From: Hadesarchaea archaeon
GTDB taxonomy: Archaea > Hadarchaeota > Hadarchaeia > Hadarchaeales > Hadarchaeaceae
Length of the DNA: 6,416 bases
Reading direction: 5' to 3'
NCBI GenBank assembly: GCA_030616505.1
Contig: JAUWXD010000022.1
Coordinates: 1 to 6,416 of the forward strand
A program made the position numbers and the translations under genes. Every line of letters begins with the position of its first letter. The first letter of the stretch is position 1. Shown here one piece after another: positions 1 through 5,329 of the stretch. Under the pieces are notes generated by a model. That model was given only the letters and a program-made list of their open reading frames with translations, was not told the DNA's origin and searched no databases.

Positions 1-50
1 ATGGCAAAAAATTAGGGTAAAACAAATGGTAAGTCTACTTCAACGGAGGA
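1..50 (+). other. Upstream hisF frame interrupted by two in-frame TAA codons at the window edge
   Basis: Reading the hisF frame backwards from base 51 gives residues that align with HisF just before the PTGID segment: W, stop, V-Y-F-N-G-G. In the family this is usually W-E-V-Y-x-x-G-G. The stop at 30-32 could therefore be one G-to-T change from GAA. A second TAA lies at 18-20, preceded by G-K-K-L-G. The other two + frames do not show HisF-like sequence here, so a simple frameshift does not explain it. Poor sequence at a contig end or a true nonsense lesion are the main options. Confidence 0.6.
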
Positions 51-368
51 ATGCAGCCTACAGGAATCGACATGATCGAGTGGGCCAAACGGGTTGAATC
101 TCTTGGCGCTGGCGAAATCCTCTACACCGGTGTGCACACCGACGGCACGAAGGACGGGTACGATATCGAAGGCACCCGTGCGATAGCCGAAGCAGTAGGC
201 ATCCCAGTAATTGCATCTGGTGGAGCTGGAAAACTCGAACACATGTACGATGCATTGACTGCAGGTCGGGCCAGCGCTGCCCTGGCTGCGAGCGTATTCC
301 ACTTTGGCACTTACACGGTGAAGCAGGTCAAAGATTACCTTCGCGAGCGAGGAGTGGAGGTGCGATAG
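51..368 (+). CDS. hisF: Imidazole glycerol phosphate synthase cyclase subunit HisF, C-terminal part (5' end missing or broken)
   Basis: This is the C-terminal part of HisF, the cyclase subunit that, with HisH, turns PRFAR and ammonia into imidazole glycerol phosphate and AICAR. Visible family hallmarks are QPTGID at the start, [14 protein letters not shown], the phosphate-binding [16 protein letters not shown], and the typical last residues GVEVR. Family-like sequence continues upstream of the ATG at 51 (VYFNGG from base 33), so 51 is only the first in-frame ATG and not a believable natural start. The barrel's N-terminal half and the catalytic aspartates known from that half are not in the window. 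In the loop that usually reads SxDxDGT this protein has GVHTDGT, so the first aspartate is histidine. The frame is closed by TAA codons at 18-20 and 30-32. The TAG stop at 366-368 directly abuts the hisD start. The family call is firm; whether the gene is intact is not known. Confidence 0.85.
   Translation: MQPTGIDMIEWAKRVESLGAGEILYTGVHTDGTKDGYDIEGTRAIAEAVGIPVIASGGAGKLEHMYDALTAGRASAALAASVFHFGTYTVKQVKDYLRERGVEVR
356..362 (+). promoter_or_regulatory. Ribosome binding site of hisD (GGAGGTG)
   Basis: GGAGGTG matches the archaeal anti-Shine-Dalgarno sequence well and ends six bases before the TTG at 369. It lies inside the last codons of hisF. The good spacing supports the TTG immediately after the hisF stop over the in-frame GTG at 387. 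Confidence 0.75.
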
Positions 369-1670
369 TTGGAGCTACTCAAAACAGTGAAGCTGAGCGA
401 GTGTCCTGAAAAAGAGCGTGGAGCTTTGCTAAAACGCTCCGAGCTCAACGTGGATTCCGTCCTGCCTCGCGTGATGAAGATAGTCTCGGATGTCAGAAAA
501 GGCGGCGACAAGGCTCTGCTAAAGTATACTGAGCGTTTCGATTGGGCGAGGCTCAAAGTAAATGAGCTCAAGGTGGGTGAATCAGAGTTCCGCGCGGCGT
601 ACAAACAACTCGATGCAGCGACGGTGGATGCGATCGAGAAAACATCCAAAGCGATAAAGAAGTTTCACCTGAAGCAGATGCCGCGAGAATGGACTACAAA
701 ACTTGCTAAGGGTACCACGGCTGGCCAGCTCGTGCGACCGCTTGAGAGCGTGGGCGTCTACGTTCCAGGAGGGCTCGCGAGATATCCGTCGAGCTTGCTG
801 ATGGCGGTAGTCCCGGCAAGAGTAGCAGGCGTGGAGCGGGTCGTCGTCTGCACGCCGCCAGACAAGGATGGAAAGATTGGCGCTGCTGTGCTTGTGGCGG
901 CCAAAGTAGCGGGTGTTGATGCTATTTTCAAAGTGGGTGGAGCCCAAGCGATAGCGGCGATGGCTTACGGAACAAAGACCGTGCCGAAGGTAGATAAAAT
1001 CGTGGGGCCTGGAAACGTCTACGTTGTTGCGGCGAAGCAGTTGGTCGCCCGTGATGTGGACATAGACTTCGCGGCCGGCCCCAGCGAGGTCCTTATCATA
1101 GCGGACGACTCGGCAGTACCAAGGTTCATCGCGACCGACCTCATCTCGCAGGCCGAGCACGACCCCAACGCGGCAGCTGTGCTGGTGACGACTTCGGCAC
1201 AATTAGCGTCAAAGGTCCAAGGACTCGTGAAGAAGATGATCGAGGAGAACCCGCGCAAGGAAGTGGCACGTAAATCTCTGGAAAAGTACGGCCTGATAGT
1301 ATTGGTGCAGAACTTGGACGAATCAATCGATTTCGCCAACGCCTACGCCCCCGAGCACCTCGAGCTTATGGTGAAACAGCCACGTAGAGTGCTGAAGCGG
1401 ATAAAGAACGCAGGCAGCATCTTCGTCGGTGACTACTCTCCTGTGGCGGCAGGGGATTTCGCGGTAGGGCCAAACCACATCCTACCCACAGGTGGCACGG
1501 CCAAGCGACGTTCCGGCCTTTCGGTGCTAGATTTCGTCAGGCTGCCAACCGTGCAGGAGCTATCCAAGCAAGGACTGAAGCAAGTGGCAGAGGTAGCGGA
1601 GCGGCTGGCAGAAGCAGAAAACCTGCCCGGACACATTCGAAGCATCAAAGAAAGATTCAAGGAGACATGA
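369..1670 (+). CDS. hisD: Histidinol dehydrogenase HisD
   Basis: HisD performs the last two steps of histidine synthesis, oxidising L-histidinol through histidinaldehyde to L-histidine with two NAD+. It is a zinc-dependent cytosolic enzyme. At 433 residues it is full length for the family. Landmarks in order are VPGGLARYPSS (132-142), GGAQAIAAMAYGT (190-202), VGPGN (212-216), AGPSEV (236-241), DLISQAEHD (257-265), YAPEHLEL (326-333) and AAGDFAVGPNH (360-370). By family comparison Q261, H264, D363 and H422 are the zinc ligands, and E329 and H330 are the catalytic pair; all are present, so the enzyme should be active. The start is TTG, chosen because GGAGGTG lies six bases upstream and the codon abuts the hisF stop. 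The gene is in the same frame as hisF, separated only by one TAG, and its ATGA end overlaps the hisE start. Translational coupling along the operon is inferred. Confidence 0.97.
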   Translation: MELLKTVKLSECPEKERGALLKRSELNVDSVLPRVMKIVSDVRKGGDKALLKYTERFDWARLKVNELKVGESEFRAAYKQLDAATVDAIEKTSKAIKKFHLKQMPREWTTKLAKGTTAGQLVRPLESVGVYVPGGLARYPSSLLMAVVPARVAGVERVVVCTPPDKDGKIGAAVLVAAKVAGVDAIFKVGGAQAIAAMAYGTKTVPKVDKIVGPGNVYVVAAKQLVARDVDIDFAAGPSEVLIIADDSAVPRFIATDLISQAEHDPNAAAVLVTTSAQLASKVQGLVKKMIEENPRKEVARKSLEKYGLIVLVQNLDESIDFANAYAPEHLELMVKQPRRVLKRIKNAGSIFVGDYSPVAAGDFAVGPNHILPTGGTAKRRSGLSVLDFVRLPTVQELSKQGLKQVAEVAERLAEAENLPGHIRSIKERFKET

Positions 1671-1951
1671 AAAGGGGGACGGAGATACTTGACGAGGTGT
1701 TTGCCGTAATCGAGGATCGCCGAGACAGACCGAAGCAGGGTTCCTACGTTTCCGGACTGCTCGCGAGCGGCAAGATGTCGGAGAAGATTGAGGAAGAAGC
1801 TGTGGAGCTCATCGAAGCAGGAAAAGGCGATGACAAGCAAGCTATTACGCACGAGGCGGCCGACCTGATTTTCCACGCGATGGTGTTGCTCGCGGCGAAA
1901 GGGGTAAAGCTTGAGAAAATTATGGAGGAGCTCAGACGGAGGAGAAGGTGA
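1667..1951 (+). CDS. hisE: Phosphoribosyl-ATP pyrophosphohydrolase HisE
   Basis: HisE hydrolyses phosphoribosyl-ATP to phosphoribosyl-AMP and pyrophosphate, the second step of histidine synthesis. The 94-residue protein is an all-alpha MazG-like domain of normal length for a free-standing HisE. The metal-binding signature EExxE is at residues 43-47 in KIEEEAVELIEA, and the second signature ExxD is at 63-66 in HEAADLIFHAMVLL. The tail is a run of five arginines after EEL; HisE proteins often end in a short basic stretch, though this one is quite long. The ATG overlaps the hisD stop as ATGA, and AAGGAG lies two bases before it, a short spacing that suggests coupling to hisD termination. It is a separate gene from hisI, not the fused HisIE common in bacteria. 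The following hisI gene acts on its product. Confidence 0.95.
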   Translation: MKRGTEILDEVFAVIEDRRDRPKQGSYVSGLLASGKMSEKIEEEAVELIEAGKGDDKQAITHEAADLIFHAMVLLAAKGVKLEKIMEELRRRRR

Positions 1952-1953
1952 TC
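1938..1953 (+). promoter_or_regulatory. Ribosome binding region deciding the hisI start (GGAGGAG...AAGGTGATC)
   Basis: Two Shine-Dalgarno-like stretches stand next to each other over the hisE stop: GGAGGAG at 1938-1944 and GGTGATC at 1947-1953. The second matches the complement of the archaeal 16S 3' end. The distance from both to the TTG at 1956 is plausible, while an upstream in-frame TTG at 1911 lies deep inside hisE. This favours 1956 as the hisI start. Confidence 0.65.
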
Positions 1954-1955
1954 GG

Positions 1956-2354
1956 TTGAAACTAACTCAAATTCAAGCTCAGGAAATTTTGAAGACGTTA
2001 AAGTTCAAGGACGGTCTCGTCACAGCTGTCGCGCGCGACTTTAAGACGAAGGACGTGCTGATGGTGGCGATGCAGAACGAGACAGCGGTGCTCAAGACAC
2101 TGACCACAGGTTTGATGTACTACTGGAGCCGATCCCGTCAGAAGCTCTGGTTGAAAGGCGAACAATCGAAGCACTACCAACGCGTGAAAAGGGTGCTGGT
2201 AGACTGCGACGGAGATGTCCTGCTGTTCGACGTCGACCAGGTTGGCTCCGCATGTCACGAAGGCTACCGCTCGTGCTTCTTCCGCGAGGTCAAGCGAGGG
2301 AAGTTAACTAAGGTGCTGAAGCAGAATTTCAATCCAAAAGATGTCTATAGGTAG
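1956..2354 (+). CDS. hisI: Phosphoribosyl-AMP cyclohydrolase HisI
   Basis: HisI opens the purine ring of phosphoribosyl-AMP, the third step of histidine synthesis, using the product of HisE. From the TTG at 1956 the protein has 132 residues, normal for a single-domain HisI. Family motifs are LVTAVARD (21-28), YYWSRSRQKLWLKGE (55-69), DCDGD (83-87), GSACHEG (97-103) and SCFFRE (106-111). By family knowledge C84, C100 and C107 bind zinc and D83, D85 and D87 bind magnesium; all are present, so activity is expected. The frame stays open upstream to a TTG at 1911, which would add 15 residues read from inside hisE; these do not look like HisI and are not preferred. Four bases separate it from hisE, and its last 14 bases overlap the next gene. 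In Sulfolobus-type clusters hisH lies between hisE and hisI; here it does not. Confidence 0.95.
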   Translation: MKLTQIQAQEILKTLKFKDGLVTAVARDFKTKDVLMVAMQNETAVLKTLTTGLMYYWSRSRQKLWLKGEQSKHYQRVKRVLVDCDGDVLLFDVDQVGSACHEGYRSCFFREVKRGKLTKVLKQNFNPKDVYR

Positions 2355-3255
2355 TGTAGGCGTGGCGAATCTCAGAACGACTATATCTGGCGCTTTCGGA
2401 CGAAGTTCATCAGCGATTAGTATCGTGGTCGTGGTGGCTTTCACGGTGATGATACTGAGCACGGCGTATCACATGCTAGCGTTCGATCCAGCCGCGTTCG
2501 CTGGAGATCCAGATGTCCAAGATTACGAGAACGCACTCGAGAACGTTTCGGAAATGGACGAGTGGACAAGAACCCAGTACTACTGGTCCAACAACCTGAG
2601 AGTTGCTGGAATCTGCGTGATTGCTACCCCCACATACTTCGGGTTCAACTCTATGGTAGCAACAAACTATATGATCGGCATGTCCCTCACTTACTTCTAC
2701 CATGTCCTTGGGCCAAGCGGCGTGTCGACGTTCTCGTCCCAAATTTTCGTGCACGGTCTGCTTGAGCTTACAGGATTCTACATTATCACGGCAGTTACTC
2801 TGCGCGTTGCTTGGAATCTATGGAAAGGCATGGGGCGCTTGGTAGCGTTGACGGGCAAGGACAAGAGGGGTTCTGCATGGAAGCTGACAAAACGGGAAAA
2901 GCGAGAGATTTCCAAACACAAAGGCACGATAAAACTGTTGTTGAGCGATTTCATCACACTTTTCGCGATTGGGGCATTTTTCATATTCCTCGCGGCACCG
3001 ATAGAGGCGTACGTTTCTCCAGTCGCGGGATTAGGTTTCTTTAGGGAACCAGTACTCACCGTGATTTTTTTGATTTCAATTGGATTCCTGTACGCATCTA
3101 TCGTGGCGTGGGGGTTCAACGCAATGCGTCGAGACCTAAAGTATGTCTGGAACGAGACGAAGCTGGTGTTCAGGGGTAAGTTGCGGCCGACTCAGCTCTC
3201 GCTTTTGATATTCGTGATATTCTCTGCGATAGTATTGTTCCGCATCCTGCTCTGA
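2341..3255 (+). CDS. SpoIIM-family (DUF95) integral membrane protein
   Basis: This 304-residue protein is a polytopic membrane protein of the SpoIIM/DUF95 family, whose molecular role in archaea is unknown. Hydrophobic segments are seen near 25-45, 86-106, 108-124, 134-160, 198-222, 237-259 and 285-303. Family-like features are the N-N pair (84-85) before the second segment, GFNSMVATNYMIG (101-113), the HGLLELTGFYIITA stretch (138-151), and AAPIEAYVSP (218-227), which matches the usual A-x-x-E-A-Y/F-x-x-P signature. Residues 46-85 form an acidic loop, probably outside, and 161-197 are strongly basic, probably cytoplasmic. It is longer than the roughly 200-residue bacterial SpoIIM. The ATG at 2341 overlaps the end of hisI by 14 bases and has no good ribosome site; a GTG at 2362, with AGGTAGTG upstream, is an alternative. 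It converges with rtcA 14 bases away. Co-transcription with the his genes is inferred from the overlap. A histidine-related role is not shown. Confidence 0.8.
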   Translation: MSIGSVGVANLRTTISGAFGRSSSAISIVVVVAFTVMILSTAYHMLAFDPAAFAGDPDVQDYENALENVSEMDEWTRTQYYWSNNLRVAGICVIATPTYFGFNSMVATNYMIGMSLTYFYHVLGPSGVSTFSSQIFVHGLLELTGFYIITAVTLRVAWNLWKGMGRLVALTGKDKRGSAWKLTKREKREISKHKGTIKLLLSDFITLFAIGAFFIFLAAPIEAYVSPVAGLGFFREPVLTVIFLISIGFLYASIVAWGFNAMRRDLKYVWNETKLVFRGKLRPTQLSLLIFVIFSAIVLFRILL

Positions 3256-3269
3256 GTCCACGTATAATT

Positions 3270-4334
3270 TTAGACGCGGGCGGGCCCCACGCCTTTAACT
3301 CTTATGCGGCCCGCCTGCCCCTGTTCTCCTTCGATCTCAAATTTTGCGTCGAGAATCTGCTCCACGAGCGCGATGTTCGTGAGCGCGTGCGAGGTGAGTT
3401 CGGCGCTCGTCATCTCAGAGACCCCTTCGGCCAGCGCGAGGTAGAGCACGAGCTGGTCGGTGAGGTGGTGGTCGATCGCACAGCCTGTTTTTAGTTGTGT
3501 GATCAGGCTCTCTGCTGCTTCGCGTCCGACCTGTTCGGCCGGTTTTCCGAGCTTACCCAGAGAACTCGAACCCAAAATTGCACCACTTTCTGTTTCAGCC
3601 CAAAGAGTTATCCCCGCCCCAGGACCGAGATGAGGGTCTTGGGTCGGCGGGTGGGATTCGGTCTTGATGTGGACTTTGGAATACCCTGCCTTGACCAACG
3701 CCATGTTTGCAGCGTGCGCCATCCTAGTCGCGATGTCGGCAGGGAGGCGGACGCAATGTGCTAAACCAGAAATACGAACAACTTTTCCTGGTTCGGTAAG
3801 CGTAAGCGCCTGTAGTTTTTCGACAGGCTCGATGTGAGCGCGTACGATTCCGCCACCTCGCGGATAGTGTCCTCTCCGAACGCATTCGACCTCTCCCCGG
3901 TAGCCCATTCTTTGTAGCGTGGGGAGCGTGACGTTTTTCAAATAATCGATGGGAATCGCCATCGGATTGTCGGTGCCTCCACGGATTTCGACATCAACGG
4001 GCTTGCGCGCGAAGGCTGCGGCAGGCATCAGAATTTGTAGGACGAGGGTGGTGCTACCTGCAGTGCCTATGTCAACGTGATAATTACCCCCCTCGATGAT
4101 CGCGGGCTCGAAAGTCAGCTCGGTTGAATTGAGCCTTGCTCCTTCAATTCTGGCGTTCGTGAGTTTGGCAAGGGCCTCGACTCCACGCAGGTGTTGCGGC
4201 TGTAGGCCGGGTCTCTCCCGCTTTGCGCGAATGTTGTAAATGTGAACGGGGCGCTGGCTAACCGCACCTAGTGCTAGCGCTGTTCGTAATACGGCGCCAC
4301 CACCCTCCCCCATTGAACTATCTATTTCTATCAT
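3270..4334 (-). CDS. rtcA: RNA 3'-terminal phosphate cyclase RtcA
   Basis: RtcA uses ATP to convert RNA 3'-phosphate ends to 2',3'-cyclic phosphates through a covalent histidine-AMP intermediate, preparing or repairing RNA ends. Numbering here counts the GTG at 4337 as residue 1 (355 residues). Landmarks are GEGGG (10-14), RAKRERPGLQPQHL (37-50), GTAGSTTLVLQ (91-101), RGGTDNP (119-125), RRGHYPRGGG (154-163) and DHHLTDQLVLYLALA (289-303). H291 matches the adenylated histidine of the family (E. coli H309), so this is the catalytic type and not the inactive Rcl1 relative. The glutamine that usually follows GEGGG is alanine (A15). A GTG at 4337 precedes the ATG at 4334 directly. I chose the ATG because family members start M-I-E-I-D and a TATA-like box about 26 bases upstream would give a leaderless mRNA there. 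It is divergent from the alkyltransferase gene and convergent with the SpoIIM gene. Confidence 0.95.
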   Translation of the reverse strand: MIEIDSSMGEGGGAVLRTALALGAVSQRPVHIYNIRAKRERPGLQPQHLRGVEALAKLTNARIEGARLNSTELTFEPAIIEGGNYHVDIGTAGSTTLVLQILMPAAAFARKPVDVEIRGGTDNPMAIPIDYLKNVTLPTLQRMGYRGEVECVRRGHYPRGGGIVRAHIEPVEKLQALTLTEPGKVVRISGLAHCVRLPADIATRMAHAANMALVKAGYSKVHIKTESHPPTQDPHLGPGAGITLWAETESGAILGSSSLGKLGKPAEQVGREAAESLITQLKTGCAIDHHLTDQLVLYLALAEGVSEMTSAELTSHALTNIALVEQILDAKFEIEGEQGQAGRIRVKGVGPARV

Positions 4335-4337
4335 CAC

Positions 4338-4391
4338 TGAAGGTTCGGCTCCAGGATTAATAAGAATTCGAAATGATTATCATTCGGTGAT
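4338..4391. promoter_or_regulatory. Divergent promoter region between rtcA and the alkyltransferase gene
   Basis: The short gap between the two divergent starts has one AT-rich core, ATTAATAAG at 4356-4364. Read on the minus strand it is CTTATTAAT, about 26 bases before the rtcA ATG. Read on the plus strand it is about 31 bases before the ATG at 4392. Both distances suit an archaeal TATA box with a leaderless or nearly leaderless transcript. GGTGAT directly precedes the plus-strand ATG. The placement is observed; promoter activity in each direction is inferred. Confidence 0.5.
4372..4384. repeat. Perfect 6-1-6 palindrome (AATGAT-T-ATCATT), possible operator
   Basis: AATGAT at 4372-4377 and ATCATT at 4379-4384 are exact inverted copies around one T. 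The element lies between the AT-rich promoter core and the alkyltransferase ATG, and just upstream of the rtcA promoter core on the other strand. A bound dimeric repressor there could block plus-strand initiation. It differs by one base from the centre of the bacterial Fur consensus, but nothing else points to iron control. Confidence 0.4.
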
Positions 4392-4691
4392 ATGGCCGAG
4401 TTTCAATCCCGTGTCCTGAAGCTTGTCTCGACAATTCCAAATGGCAAGGTTACAACGTACAAAGAGCTTGCTCGGGCTTTGGGTAGGCCAAGTGCTTGTA
4501 GGGCGGTCGCGAACGCTTTGGCCAAAAATCCTCACCTTGTAAAAATACCCTGCCATCGCGTTGTACGCTCCGATGGTAGGATTGGAGGCTACAAACTGGG
4601 TACCCTGCAGAAGGCGAAACTGCTGGCTGCGGAGGGTGTCGAGGTCATAAACAAAAAAGTTGATCTCGCAAAGTACATGTTTCACTTCTAA
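4392..4691 (+). CDS. ogt: Single-domain alkylguanine-DNA alkyltransferase (methylated-DNA--cysteine methyltransferase)
   Basis: This 99-residue protein is the DNA-binding and active-site domain of the MGMT/Ogt family, which moves alkyl groups from O6 of guanine to its own cysteine in a single-use reaction. The IPCHRV motif (52-57) carries the acceptor C54 with H55. Matches to other key human MGMT residues are Y23 (Y114), the arginine finger R37 (R128), N46 (N137) and E81 in AAEG (E172). A cysteine, not the tryptophan of alkyltransferase-like proteins, sits at the active position, so a catalytic enzyme is expected. The usual N-terminal domain is absent, and there is no room for it in the 57 bases before rtcA. 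An ATL-like, damage-sensing role cannot be excluded. The ATG has GGTGAT directly before it and a TATA-like box about 31 bases upstream. It ends nine bases from the tail of nadM. Confidence 0.9.
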   Translation: MAEFQSRVLKLVSTIPNGKVTTYKELARALGRPSACRAVANALAKNPHLVKIPCHRVVRSDGRIGGYKLGTLQKAKLLAAEGVEVINKKVDLAKYMFHF

Positions 4692-4700
4692 AAGAGGAAA

Positions 4701-5216
4701 TCATTTGTTTTTTGATAAACTCTTCAGCCGCTCCATCGCTTTAATTTCGCGCAATACGGCCAGCACTGACTCTGGGACAAGGCTCTCCCAATCTCCACCT
4801 TTGACCATCCGATTGCGAATCTCAGCCCCTTGGTACTCCTTGCGTTTGTAAGGCGACTGGACTCGGATCTCATACCCTGCTTCCTTGAACAGCCGTTGGA
4901 CCCAAGGGTTGCGAGAATATGCCACTGAAAACTTCGGCGTTAACGAGACCACGTGGGAAACCCAAGTCGCATCATTATGAACATCCGAAATGGGAACTAC
5001 GTGCGTGCGTGAACGGTCTATCTCTGCTTCCTCCAAGGTCTTCTCAACCATGAGCACGCGCTCGTCTGCGGTGAACGGGTTATCGAGCGTGTTGCCCTCT
5101 TGCGAACTCCCTATCCCTATGACCAGCTCATCGACTTCCTGGAGAATCTGCTTGAAGACCTCAACGTGACCTTTATGGATGGGTTGAAAACGACCGATCA
5201 TGATAGCTCGCTTCAC
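4701..5216 (-). CDS. nadM: Nicotinamide-nucleotide adenylyltransferase, archaeal type (NadM)
   Basis: NadM joins NMN and ATP to form NAD+ and pyrophosphate. The protein closely follows the archaeal NMN adenylyltransferase pattern: IGRFQPIHKGH near the N-terminus with the nucleotidyltransferase HxGH motif, GIGSSQEGNTLDNPFTADER for ATP and NMN binding, WVSHVVSLTP, and YSRNPWVQRLF. Near the end EYQGAEIRNRM takes the place of the ISxxxxR-type motif, and it closes with WESLVPESV. At 171-172 residues it is of standard length. A TTG at 5219 directly precedes the GTG at 5216. I prefer the GTG because GGAAGTGAT, read on the minus strand from 5228, then has the better spacing; the TTG remains possible. 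A TATATTTTAA box lies upstream, so it probably has its own promoter. It is downstream of and co-directional with the ATP-cone gene, with a 110-base gap. Confidence 0.95.
   Translation of the reverse strand: MKRAIMIGRFQPIHKGHVEVFKQILQEVDELVIGIGSSQEGNTLDNPFTADERVLMVEKTLEEAEIDRSRTHVVPISDVHNDATWVSHVVSLTPKFSVAYSRNPWVQRLFKEAGYEIRVQSPYKRKEYQGAEIRNRMVKGGDWESLVPESVLAVLREIKAMERLKSLSKNK
4704..4713 (+). terminator. T-rich tract after the alkyltransferase gene, likely archaeal terminator
   Basis: TTTGTTTTTT begins 13 bases after the stop of the alkyltransferase. Oligo-T on the non-template strand is the known intrinsic termination signal of archaeal RNA polymerase. It lies within the last codons of the convergent nadM, where it encodes lysines and asparagine, so coding constraint is another explanation. 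Confidence 0.4.
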
Positions 5217-5329
5217 CAAATCACTTCCAAACTGATGTCGGTCTCCCTTAAAATATAGCCAGCTCTAAACGAGCGCAATTACTTGGAAGGGCCACCTTTC
5301 TCGCGCCGCCCGATTTTTCCGTCAGACAG
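5217..5329. promoter_or_regulatory. nadM upstream region with TATA-like box at 5248-5257
   Basis: On the minus strand TATATTTTAA (5257-5248) is centred about 26 bases before position 5227, so a transcript would start close to the GGAAGTGAT ribosome site and have a leader of only about ten bases. The rest of the gap back to the ATP-cone stop shows no gene and no clear T-tract terminator. Plus-strand genes are not seen here. Confidence 0.5.
5223..5233 (-). repeat. 11-base element AGTTTGGAAGT, copy 1 (before nadM)
   Basis: On the minus strand AGTTTGGAAGT lies just before the nadM start and overlaps its ribosome site. An identical copy stands in front of the neighbouring ATP-cone gene. An 11-base match is expected a few times by chance in a window of this size, so meaning is doubtful. 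Confidence 0.2.

Noticed and set aside
18..32. Stop-codon reassignment of TAA as an explanation of the broken hisF
   Set aside because: TAA ends three other genes at sensible positions in this window, so it is read as a stop.
45..53. HisF as a genuine split half-barrel starting at the ATG at 51
   Set aside because: The point lies after the fifth strand, not at the half-barrel boundary; GGAGGA touches the ATG with no proper spacing; and family-like residues continue upstream.
582..1202. A 206-codon open frame on the minus strand inside hisD
   Set aside because: It lies fully antisense to a well conserved hisD, shows no recognisable domain, has composition typical of a shadow frame and has no ribosome site that stands out.
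1911..1955. Upstream TTG start for hisI that would add 15 residues
   Set aside because: The extra residues come from the end of hisE in another frame, do not resemble HisI, and the TTG at 1956 has better ribosome sites.
3256..3269. Terminator between the SpoIIM gene and rtcA
   Set aside because: Only a run of four T bases is present and no hairpin is evident, too little to call.
3495..3764. An 89-codon plus-strand frame antisense to rtcA, along with other plus-strand frames at 2562, 2811, 4660, 5283 and 5438
   Set aside because: Each overlaps a conserved gene on the other strand or in another frame and encodes no known motif.
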